IMG/VR virus record: IMGVR_UViG_3300031841_002317
Span: 1 to 34,928 of that record
Direction: 5' to 3' (one strand)
DNA from: a virus
DNA length: 34,928 nt
Position 1 is the first letter of the stretch; each line of letters starts with the position of its first letter. A program made the position numbers and the translations under genes. The notes beneath the pieces were generated by a model that ran no database searches, was not told where the DNA came from, and was given only the letters and a program-made list of their open reading frames with translations. This document shows, in pieces, positions 14,491-22,513 of this stretch.

Positions 14491-15339
14491 ATGAGTAAGT
14501 TCTTATCAACAGCAGCTAAGACCGAGTTTGACTCAATGGTCAAGCCAGCCTATCAAGGCGGTTCAAAGTTGCGAAGCACAGTAGAATATCGAGGAAACGT
14601 TGTAGGTGACACCTATAAGTTTCGTTTAATGGGTAAAGGTCAAGGGCACAAGCGAACAGGCACAAGCTCTGTAGTTGTGCCAATGAATATCACCCACGGG
14701 TTACCAACTGCCAGTTTGGAAGATTGGGAACACCCAGAGTATACCGATATTTTCGACCAAGCCACTGTTAACTTTGATGAAAAATCAAAGCTAGCTACCA
14801 CTATTGGCAAGGCTATGGGTCGAACGGAAGATCAAATTATCATCGACACGATCGTTGCTGAATCTTCATACAACACAACCGCAACCGATGGTGCCGCATT
14901 TGATATTGCGGCAGGCGGCACAGGGTTTACAGCGGCTAAACTTAGAGCGCTACGGGCGTACTATGACGATCTAGAAGTTGACGAAGATGTCAACATTGTT
15001 GTTTCTGGCTCCGGAATGGAATCTCTTTTAGCTAACACTGAAACCACATCATCAGACTTTAACACTGTTAAGTCTCTTGTTGGTGGGTCACTTTCTAACT
15101 TCATGGGGTTCAATTTCATCAAGGTTGGCGCTCGTAGACTTGAAGGTGGTTTAGGTGGCTCTGGTTTGATTGCTTATGCTTATGCGCCTAGCGCGGTTGG
15201 CTTGGCGGCAGCAAGCTTAGAGAAATCAATGGGGGTCGACTGGGTGGCAGAGCGCTCTAGTTGGTTATGTAATGGTAACTTAAAAGCTGGAGCGGCAATC
15301 ATCGATCCTGAAGGCTTAGCCAGAATCGCTTTCGTTTAA
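14491..15339 (+). CDS. Major capsid protein
   Basis: A 282-residue protein after the scaffold gene, with GAGG 9 bases before ATG. Key parts are F-D-S-M-V-K-P-A-Y-Q-G-G-S-K-L near the N-terminus, V-V-G-D-T-Y-K-F, W-E-H-P-E-Y-T-D, and a central helix K-A-M-G-R-T-E-D-Q near residue 108. The C-terminal region has G-G-L-G-G-S-G-L-I-A-Y-A-Y and ends D-P-E-G-L-A-R-I. This pattern fits short HK97-fold capsid proteins of BPP-1-like podoviruses. No protease or delta domain is present. Confidence 0.85.
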   Translation: MSKFLSTAAKTEFDSMVKPAYQGGSKLRSTVEYRGNVVGDTYKFRLMGKGQGHKRTGTSSVVVPMNITHGLPTASLEDWEHPEYTDIFDQATVNFDEKSKLATTIGKAMGRTEDQIIIDTIVAESSYNTTATDGAAFDIAAGGTGFTAAKLRALRAYYDDLEVDEDVNIVVSGSGMESLLANTETTSSDFNTVKSLVGGSLSNFMGFNFIKVGARRLEGGLGGSGLIAYAYAPSAVGLAAASLEKSMGVDWVAERSSWLCNGNLKAGAAIIDPEGLARIAFV

Positions 15340-15353
15340 TAGGAGATATTAAA

Positions 15354-15626
15354 ATGGCTTTAGTTTTAACTGATTTCAAACACGGTGATACAACTGGCAC
15401 AGCGCCAGCTATCCACCTATACACCACTGTAGACACTCAAGCGGATGTCAATACGGCTGGATATTTCAATAACCTTTCAGCAACATTGCGAGTTGGTGAC
15501 TTGATTTATGGTGCAGTAGATACAGATGGTACAGCGGCTTACATTCTATTCCCTGTGCTAAGTAATGCATCAGGCGTTGTAGATGTGGCAGATGGTACAG
15601 TATTAGCAGTCACCGATACTGATTAA
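15354..15626 (+). CDS. Small head decoration-like protein
   Basis: A 90-residue beta-rich protein immediately after the capsid gene, with AGGAGA 7-12 bases upstream. V-N-T-A-G-Y-F-N-N-L-S and L-R-V-G-D-L-I-Y-G form a pattern found in small capsid-associated proteins of related phages. The position and high expression signals suggest a decoration or cement protein, but this is inferred. Confidence 0.6.
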   Translation: MALVLTDFKHGDTTGTAPAIHLYTTVDTQADVNTAGYFNNLSATLRVGDLIYGAVDTDGTAAYILFPVLSNASGVVDVADGTVLAVTDTD

Positions 15627-15648
15627 TCCATAACAATAGGTAATCATC

Positions 15649-16206
15649 ATGGCGAGTAAGATTGATCTTATTAGTAACGCTCTTATTTTGATTGGTGATT
15701 TACCTATCAATACTTTAACTGGTAACAGCCGCGCTCAAGTAGTTGCGGCTAACCTTTATGACAACATTGTCAAGAATGAACTATCAAAACACCGATGGGG
15801 ATTCGCTAGACGTAAAGCTCAGTTATCCTTATTAGTTGACACTCCGATAGACTCAGACTATTCAAACGCGTATCAATTGCCTACAGATATGATAGCGCTA
15901 GTCAAATTAAACCCAAATCTAGATTATCAAATATTTGGTGACAAGGTTTACACTAACTTCTCGCAAGCAATGTACTGTGATTATATTGCAGACGTAGCTG
16001 AGTCAGAATGGCCTGTGTATTTCTCTAAAATGATTGAATACGCCCTTGCTAGGGACTTTGCATCATCCATTAGGGATAGTGCGGCATCAGCCGATAGAAT
16101 GGGGCAAGAGTATGTAAACGCCTCCAGAATGGCCCGATACACTGATTCAATGCAGCACCCACAATCAGCTATTGTTAATAGACCTTTCGTTGACGTGAGG
16201 GCTTAA
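15649..16206 (+). CDS. Tail tube protein A-like head-tail adaptor (T7 gp11-like)
   Basis: A 185-residue helical protein. K-I-D-L-I-S-N-A-L-I-L-I-G at residues 4-16, L-Y-D-N-I-V-K-N-E-L-S-K-H-R-W-G-F-A-R-R-K near 35-57, and Y-Q-L-P-T-D-M are the hallmarks of gp11-type adaptor proteins, which form the ring between portal and nozzle. The next gene encodes the matching nozzle protein, with one base of overlap. Confidence 0.85.
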   Translation: MASKIDLISNALILIGDLPINTLTGNSRAQVVAANLYDNIVKNELSKHRWGFARRKAQLSLLVDTPIDSDYSNAYQLPTDMIALVKLNPNLDYQIFGDKVYTNFSQAMYCDYIADVAESEWPVYFSKMIEYALARDFASSIRDSAASADRMGQEYVNASRMARYTDSMQHPQSAIVNRPFVDVRA

Positions 16207-18680
16207 TGGCCAAATCAAGATTTATTCAAGCATCTTTTAATAGTGGTGTATTATCGCCTCTAATAAAAGGTCGAACCGATATTGAGCAGTACTACAAAGG
16301 CTTAGAGGTTGGTAAGAATATTGTACTAATCCCTCAAGGCGGATTAAAGCGTCGACCTGGAACTGATTACATTGACACCGCCTCTTTCAAGACGTCACGA
16401 ATAACCACCACGCCAACAATGCCAGAAGGTGGTACGGCGGCGAATATCAACGATGATAACGATTCAACATCAACTACAACCACTACCAATATATCCACTA
16501 TTGACCCCTATGTGATCGCCCATTACGACTTAGGGACGGCAAAAACGGTTGAATTTGCTGATATAAGGGGTATTTTTTTAACGGTATCAGGCTCAACAAA
16601 TGATGTGGTTGTACAGTGGTCAGATGATAACTCGTTTTGGCAAGGGACAACCATTCGAGAAGTTGGCACAGAAGCTAGGGATATGCGTACCTATCTTGGT
16701 GGCACACATAGGTACTGGCGGTTAATTAAAGAGGATGGTATAGATTTAACTACCAATAAATTTACTCTATCAGAATTTGCCCTGCAAGAGCGAACAGCAA
16801 ACAATAGCTCAGTTAAATTAAAGGATTTTAGCGCATCTAAGGATGAGAATTACTTGTGCGTGTTTACTGATGGGAATTGCGCTATTTACGATAAAGAGAC
16901 CGAGAATAGAGTGGCTGATATAAAGATGCCTTATATTGAGTCTCAACTATCCACACTAAGAGATGTTCAAACCGAATCAGTTATGTTGTTATTTCACGAG
17001 GATACAGCCACTCAAAGATTAATCAACCTTGGGACTGATTGGGATTGGCAGCTGGATGATGCGCCATTCTTCAATATTCCACAGTATGACTTCGATGATG
17101 CGTCAAGCCCTACCCCAACTAGCGAAGTTCAGATAATGACATTCACGGGCTTTGTTGCTGGTGATACTTTCCAAATAGATATTGAGGGCGTTTTAAGTAA
17201 AAACATCACTTATGCTGGAGATGCTACAGCAGACGAGCGAAGCGCCACAGCGTTAAATATCCAGAAGAATATACAAGATATGCCAGTAACAGGCGAAACA
17301 GGTGTATCAGTAGCTAGGACAGGCGCAGCCGCTTACACAATTACTATTAGCGGTGAATCAACCAAAGATTTCGAGCTGTTCTCTGCATTCGCTACTAGTG
17401 GGACAGCCTCTAAAACGATTGCTGTTGCTAAGTCGGTTAGCGGCTCCCCAAGGAAGGAGGATGTATGGAGCGCAACAAGAGGTTACCCGCGTTCAGCTTG
17501 CTTCTATGAGGGTCGACTAGTTATTGGTGGTGTGAAAGCTAAGAAGCAGTCACTGTTTTTATCTAAGTCAGGCAGCCTGTTTGATTTCGAGATAGATGAA
17601 GGTGATGATGATGATGCGATATTTACCACTATATCAAGCAGAAAACTGAATGATATTATCGACGTTTACCCAGGAAGAAACCTGCAAATATTCACTGATG
17701 GCTCAGAGTTTACTGTTAATGTAAGTCCTATTACCCCATCATCGGTAGCAATTACCCCACAACCCGAATCGGGAGGCTCTTCTAACCTTGAGATTAAAGA
17801 GATTGATGGAGCTACTATTTTTGTCAGTCGCAACGGTAAAAGCCTAAAGCGATACGTTTATAACTTCAACGAGGACACCTATTCAGCAGAGGATATAAGC
17901 GTTCTTAGCCCTGAATTAATAAAGTCACCAGTTGATGTAGCGGTATTGTCTGGGGCGACGTCAGATGACGCTAACTGGGTGTTTATTGTCAATAACGATG
18001 GAACTGCAACTATTCTTAATACACTTAGATCGCAAGACATTAACGGCTTTACTGAATGGACAACCAGTGGCTTTATCACCGATGTATCAGTAGTTGATGA
18101 CAGTCTCTATATGGTTAACAAGCGAACCATTAATAGCGTAGAGTCTTATTTTATTGAAAAGTGGAACTTCGATTCTAAGCTGGACATGTCTCACACGGGC
18201 AACGGGACAGGATTTATTTCAGGCTTAGACGCTTTAGAGGGTGAGACAGTTACTTTAGTTGCTGATGGTATTGTTCTTGATGAAAGGGCGGTAAGCGGCG
18301 GCCAAGTAACATTGACTGCTAGCGAAATAGCTCAAAACTACTCAGCGGTAGAAGTGGGCATTAAGTTTACCCCAGAATTTAAACCGATGCCATTATCAAC
18401 CAATATCGGTAGTGGGCCTAACCAGATGCGCCTTAAAAAGATACTAAGAATGAATGTTCGAGTATTAAATACCACGGGTATGCAGATTGATGGTCAGGAT
18501 ATACCAGCCAGAAGCTTTGGCACACTAACGCTGGATGCGCCGCCGGTTAATTATTCAGGTATAATTGATGATGTTTATGATACAGCAGGATGGCAAAGAG
18601 AAAGCATGCCGACTTTTACCTGTCCAGACCCTACACCGATGACGGTGCTAGGTATCGAATTTGAAGTGGAGTCCTCATAA
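16206..18680 (+). CDS. Tail tube protein B-like nozzle (T7 gp12-like) with inserted domains
   Basis: An 824-residue nozzle protein of the short tail. The N-terminus has F-N-S-G-V-L-S-P-L-I-K-G-R-T-D and G-G-L-K-R-R-P-G-T, the family signature. Residues about 64-197 look inserted: they resemble a discoidin/F5-8C beta-sandwich (H-Y-D-L-G-T-A-K-T-V near 106, R-Y-W-R-L-I near 169). The core then resumes with F-S-A-S-K-D-E-N-Y. A second beta insert is likely near 300-410. G-Y-P-R-S-A-C-F-Y-E-G-R-L-V-I-G-G, a family hallmark, follows near 425. Confidence 0.85.
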   Translation: MAKSRFIQASFNSGVLSPLIKGRTDIEQYYKGLEVGKNIVLIPQGGLKRRPGTDYIDTASFKTSRITTTPTMPEGGTAANINDDNDSTSTTTTTNISTIDPYVIAHYDLGTAKTVEFADIRGIFLTVSGSTNDVVVQWSDDNSFWQGTTIREVGTEARDMRTYLGGTHRYWRLIKEDGIDLTTNKFTLSEFALQERTANNSSVKLKDFSASKDENYLCVFTDGNCAIYDKETENRVADIKMPYIESQLSTLRDVQTESVMLLFHEDTATQRLINLGTDWDWQLDDAPFFNIPQYDFDDASSPTPTSEVQIMTFTGFVAGDTFQIDIEGVLSKNITYAGDATADERSATALNIQKNIQDMPVTGETGVSVARTGAAAYTITISGESTKDFELFSAFATSGTASKTIAVAKSVSGSPRKEDVWSATRGYPRSACFYEGRLVIGGVKAKKQSLFLSKSGSLFDFEIDEGDDDDAIFTTISSRKLNDIIDVYPGRNLQIFTDGSEFTVNVSPITPSSVAITPQPESGGSSNLEIKEIDGATIFVSRNGKSLKRYVYNFNEDTYSAEDISVLSPELIKSPVDVAVLSGATSDDANWVFIVNNDGTATILNTLRSQDINGFTEWTTSGFITDVSVVDDSLYMVNKRTINSVESYFIEKWNFDSKLDMSHTGNGTGFISGLDALEGETVTLVADGIVLDERAVSGGQVTLTASEIAQNYSAVEVGIKFTPEFKPMPLSTNIGSGPNQMRLKKILRMNVRVLNTTGMQIDGQDIPARSFGTLTLDAPPVNYSGIIDDVYDTAGWQRESMPTFTCPDPTPMTVLGIEFEVESS

Positions 18681-19087
18681 TGGCCGCCCCATTAATGCTA
18701 TTACTATATGCAGGCACAGCGGTTTATAGTGCTGAACAACAAAAGAACGCCGCCAAGTCTCAACAGTTTGAATTAGAGCGTCAAGCCGATCAAGAAAAGC
18801 TAAGCGCAGAAGCTCAAGAGGTTGAGCGTAGGCAACGATTAAATAAAGTGTTATCTGCCAACGTAGTAAGTCAAGCAATGTCCGGCACAACTGGAGAAGG
18901 TACACCGCAAAGCTTAGCTCTAGAAAGCGCTAAACAATCATCCGCTAGCGAAGGGTTAAACGCATTAAGCGATAGGCTTAGACAGGCTCACTTAAAGCGT
19001 ATGGGTGCAAATGTTAGGCAAGCGGGCAGTACTCAAGCAACAAGCACCTTATTGAAAGGCGCATCAAAAGTTTATCAGGGGTCATAA
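18680..19087 (+). CDS. Internal virion protein A-like (T7 gp14-like ejection protein)
   Basis: A 135-residue helical protein. An N-terminal hydrophobic stretch (L-M-L-L-L-Y-A-G-T-A-V-Y) precedes a long charged helix (E-V-E-R-R-Q-R-L-N-K-V-L-S-A-N). Then comes G-T-T-G-E-G-T-P-Q-S-L-A-L, typical of small ejection proteins carried inside podovirus heads and inserted into the outer membrane during infection. It lies between nozzle and larger ejection genes, matching T7 gene order. Confidence 0.75.
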   Translation: MAAPLMLLLYAGTAVYSAEQQKNAAKSQQFELERQADQEKLSAEAQEVERRQRLNKVLSANVVSQAMSGTTGEGTPQSLALESAKQSSASEGLNALSDRLRQAHLKRMGANVRQAGSTQATSTLLKGASKVYQGS

Positions 19088-21240
19088 TGGCTCAGACTAA
19101 AATAGGATTCACTGGAAAGCTAAAACCGACTGGGGTTGACCAAACTACTGGCCAAAACTTACGCATGCTTGCTGGATTATCCGACCAAGTAGGCGAGCTC
19201 GCTTTTAACCAAGTTGCTAAAACTCGACAAAAAGAGGGCGCATTAGCTGGCGCTCAATCGGTTAAGCGTGACGAAGAAGGCAAAGTATTAAGCCCAGAAT
19301 TGGAAAGCGATAACACGATATTTGGACAATCCTTCAATCAGTCGGCGATATTAGCTCATAAAGCGCAAGTATCAATGGATAGCCGAGAAAGTCTAGACCG
19401 ACTACAAGAAGAACACAAGCTAGACCCAGAAGCATTCAAAGTTGCTGCCTCAGGCATGCGAAAAGGTACACTTACTGGAATGCCAGAAGAGTTAGCCGTG
19501 CTTGTGGGGCAGGATATTGACTCATCTATATCAAACCGCCATGCTAAGCTCCTAAATAGCCAGTTTAAGCGCGAATCAGAGCAACAGAGAGCTACCGCAT
19601 TAGCAAGTATAGAGACTCAGCAGAACGAGATTTTAAACTCAGCAAGAGAGGGCGATACTGAGCAACATGCAAGGCTGATGATTAATGCCAACGCTGAATT
19701 GGATGCATGGGTGGAGTCTGGAAAAATTTCACCAAATGAAGCCGAAAACATTAAAACAAACACTATCCATAGATCAATTGTGGCTTCCGAGGTTGGCGAA
19801 ATAGATCGCCTATTAACTGAGAATCCAACATCAGAAACCATTAAAAACGCATCAGAGTATATTGATAAACTAAAAGGAAAATTTGATAAAGAATTTCCTA
19901 TCGAAAAGAAAGACGCGCTTATAGCCAAGGCTGAATCAACAGTAAATTCCGCAATCAATGGGTTAACTAGGCAAAAATCAGCCAATAAAGCAGCCTTAAG
20001 GGGTGAGATAAAAACCTTAAACAAGAAAATCTCAGCGGCTAAAGTTAATTTAAATAATGGTATTAAGGTTAACCAAGAAGAAATCGATTTAATTATAGAG
20101 CGATCACAACAAGTCAATCTAATGACCGGCGAAGATTCTATTGATTTGGCTGAATTAAATAGTGAATTGATGGAGGCTCAGCAAGTCAATACATTTTCAC
20201 TATTACCTGGAGCCGCAAGGGAAGCTCAAGAGCGCGAACTAATAAACCTAGAAAGGCAAGCCAAACTATCCATTGAGGGTGGCGAGATGCTGACAAGCAT
20301 CAGAAAAGCCAACGCAAGGGTTGAGAGCCAAATAAAAAGCAAAGGCATTGAATACTACCAAGAGCAAGGCATTAAAAATATCGGCCAATTGTCGCTAATC
20401 GACGAGAGTGGCGAGCTAGATATTGATGGCTTTATTGACGGTTTAGACGAAAGAAAGGCAATTGCTTTAGAGGCAGGCGAGCATTACAAGCAAGATATTT
20501 CGCCACTTACTAACAGTGAAGCTGATGATTTTGGGCGTCTATATAATTCATTACCAGCTAACGACAAAGGTAAATTACTATCAGCAATGGTTCAAGGGTT
20601 GGGCGATCAATCTATTCCAGCGTTAGAGCAATTTGCAAATAAAGGTGCTGATGTGATGGCGCTATCAGGGGCTATCATTAACGATGGCGGCAATGCTGAT
20701 TTAATTCTTCAAGGCCAAGAGCTACTAAAAGAAGCAGGCGGCAAAGCTTTACTACCATCGAGCGGTTTTGATATGTCAATAGCCACAGCATTAGGCCACA
20801 CCTACATTGAAAACCCACAACAAAGAGCAGCAAGTGTTAAAGCAATAAAAGCAGCTTACGCGGCAATTTCAGCAGAAAAGGGTGGGGCTGATGAGTCAGG
20901 CATGGTCGATGACGACCTTCTAGAACAAGCTATCAACACGGTTACCGGTGGAATTGTTGAGTATAACGATGTTAAAACGCCCGTGCCGGTTCGAGGTATG
21001 ACTGAATCCAAGTTTGAAGATATGATAGAGGGGCTATCTATCACAAGCTTTAATAAACAAGATCAAATATTGCCATTTGCAGCTGATGAAATGGATGAAG
21101 TTATAGAGCAGATACAAGACAATGGCACTTTTCACGCAGTAGGCCCCGGGGAATACATCATTAAAATCGGTGAGGGTTCCCTAGTTGGCAATGATGGCAA
21201 GGCATACGTTTTAGATTTTAGGCGGCTAATCAATGAGTAA
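19087..21240 (+). CDS. Internal virion protein B-like ejection protein (T7 gp15 position)
   Basis: A 717-residue, almost entirely helical protein with Gln/Glu/Lys-rich repeats, matching the character and position of gp15-type internal virion proteins that form part of the periplasmic DNA-ejection tube. The N-terminus (K-I-G-F-T-G-K-L-K-P-T-G-V-D) is extended. There is no catalytic motif. Sequence-level homology to T7 cannot be shown by eye, so the role rests on order and composition. It overlaps the next gene by 8 bases. Confidence 0.7.
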   Translation: MAQTKIGFTGKLKPTGVDQTTGQNLRMLAGLSDQVGELAFNQVAKTRQKEGALAGAQSVKRDEEGKVLSPELESDNTIFGQSFNQSAILAHKAQVSMDSRESLDRLQEEHKLDPEAFKVAASGMRKGTLTGMPEELAVLVGQDIDSSISNRHAKLLNSQFKRESEQQRATALASIETQQNEILNSAREGDTEQHARLMINANAELDAWVESGKISPNEAENIKTNTIHRSIVASEVGEIDRLLTENPTSETIKNASEYIDKLKGKFDKEFPIEKKDALIAKAESTVNSAINGLTRQKSANKAALRGEIKTLNKKISAAKVNLNNGIKVNQEEIDLIIERSQQVNLMTGEDSIDLAELNSELMEAQQVNTFSLLPGAAREAQERELINLERQAKLSIEGGEMLTSIRKANARVESQIKSKGIEYYQEQGIKNIGQLSLIDESGELDIDGFIDGLDERKAIALEAGEHYKQDISPLTNSEADDFGRLYNSLPANDKGKLLSAMVQGLGDQSIPALEQFANKGADVMALSGAIINDGGNADLILQGQELLKEAGGKALLPSSGFDMSIATALGHTYIENPQQRAASVKAIKAAYAAISAEKGGADESGMVDDDLLEQAINTVTGGIVEYNDVKTPVPVRGMTESKFEDMIEGLSITSFNKQDQILPFAADEMDEVIEQIQDNGTFHAVGPGEYIIKIGEGSLVGNDGKAYVLDFRRLINE

Positions 21241-22513
21241 TCCATTCGCCAAAGGTAATGAAACCCTGCTATCTAAAGCTTCCATCAATGGTATAAGCTC
21301 AGTTGATGATTTCGCCCCATCTTATACAGAACAGATAGGCGCAGAGTTTGATAAGTTTTACTATGGCATGGGTATAGGTATCAAGAAAACTCAGAACGAC
21401 TCTATAAAGCGCGAAGTATCAAAGCTAGAAGGCTTATCTTTTGATGACAGGCTTAATGCTGAAAAATACTACACGATGAAGCACAACGGCATAGGCCAAG
21501 AGCAGATCAACGATCACTTTACCGAGGAAGGCGCACAATACTACAGCGACCTGCTAGACTCTTTTGAAGATTTAAAAAAGCCAGAAGAACTAAAATCAGA
21601 AACAAAAGCTAGAATACTAGGCGAAGTTGAAACAGCAGAATCTATATCAGCAAGAGGTGAGGATTTTACAGCCAAGCTCATAGGCGGGGCCGGTGGCGCA
21701 TTTACTAATCCAGCGGTTTTAGCCTCGGTTATGGTTCCTTTTGGCGGCGGGGTTAACGTAGCAGCTAACGGTAGCAAGATAGCCAATATATTAAAAGTAT
21801 CAACAGCCGAGGGGCTTATTGGTGCCGGTGTAGAGCTAACCACTATTCAGTTTCAAAAACAAAATGCTGCTTATTTAAATAAAGACTTAAGTAATTGGGA
21901 TATAGCCCAAAATGCTGCCATGGCTGGTCTAGGTGGGTTTCTATTAACCGGCTTAGGTAAAAGCGGGTTAGATACTTACACCTACGTTAAAGAGTTAAGA
22001 CGTGGAGTTAATGACGCTCAAGAAATAGTATTAAAAAATGTTGATGTGCCAGAGGGTAGCGATTCAGCCATAAAACAAATGGATGATTTTGTTTATACGG
22101 CTGAGAGAGCTATTGATGGCCATGAGCCAATACACGGAAAAGATATAACCCCAGAACAATATCAAGCACATATGGACAAGTCAGGCGAAGCGTTAAAAGA
22201 GGCGTCTGATTGGGGTGATTTCAAAAAGCCAATTGATGAGATTGAGCCTCCAGCAGTCAAAGCTGATATTGCGCCAAGAGTTGGTGATGAGAAAATATAC
22301 AGTGATTTACTAACAGAAGCTGATCGCGCTTACGATGCCGACCTATACGCAAGGGCAGCAAAGATCGACTCTGAAATACCTTTAGATGTAAAAATTGATA
22401 AAGAGGGGGCTGTGGTAATCGAAACAAGAAATGCTAAAAACATAACCAAAGAGCTAGACGATCAAATATCCTCATTAGAGGGCGTAGCTATGTGTATGCG
22501 GGGTGCTCAATGA
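21233..22513 (+). CDS. Internal virion/ejection protein with hydrophobic segments
   Basis: A 426-residue protein. After a helical N-terminus, residues about 145-240 hold Gly/Ala-rich hydrophobic segments (L-I-G-G-A-G-G-A-F-T-N-P-A-V-L-A-S-V, A-A-M-A-G-L-G-G-F-L-L-T-G-L-G), which could insert into the host inner membrane as described for gp16-type ejection proteins. The rest is helical and acidic. With the next gene it may represent a split gp16-like function. No transglycosylase motif was found. Confidence 0.65.
   Translation: MSNPFAKGNETLLSKASINGISSVDDFAPSYTEQIGAEFDKFYYGMGIGIKKTQNDSIKREVSKLEGLSFDDRLNAEKYYTMKHNGIGQEQINDHFTEEGAQYYSDLLDSFEDLKKPEELKSETKARILGEVETAESISARGEDFTAKLIGGAGGAFTNPAVLASVMVPFGGGVNVAANGSKIANILKVSTAEGLIGAGVELTTIQFQKQNAAYLNKDLSNWDIAQNAAMAGLGGFLLTGLGKSGLDTYTYVKELRRGVNDAQEIVLKNVDVPEGSDSAIKQMDDFVYTAERAIDGHEPIHGKDITPEQYQAHMDKSGEALKEASDWGDFKKPIDEIEPPAVKADIAPRVGDEKIYSDLLTEADRAYDADLYARAAKIDSEIPLDVKIDKEGAVVIETRNAKNITKELDDQISSLEGVAMCMRGAQ

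Noticed and set aside
19617-20117. Long minus-strand frame of 166 codons
   Set aside because: It is antisense to the conserved-position ejection protein gene and its hydrophobic Ser/Leu pattern is the usual mirror of helical coding sequence.
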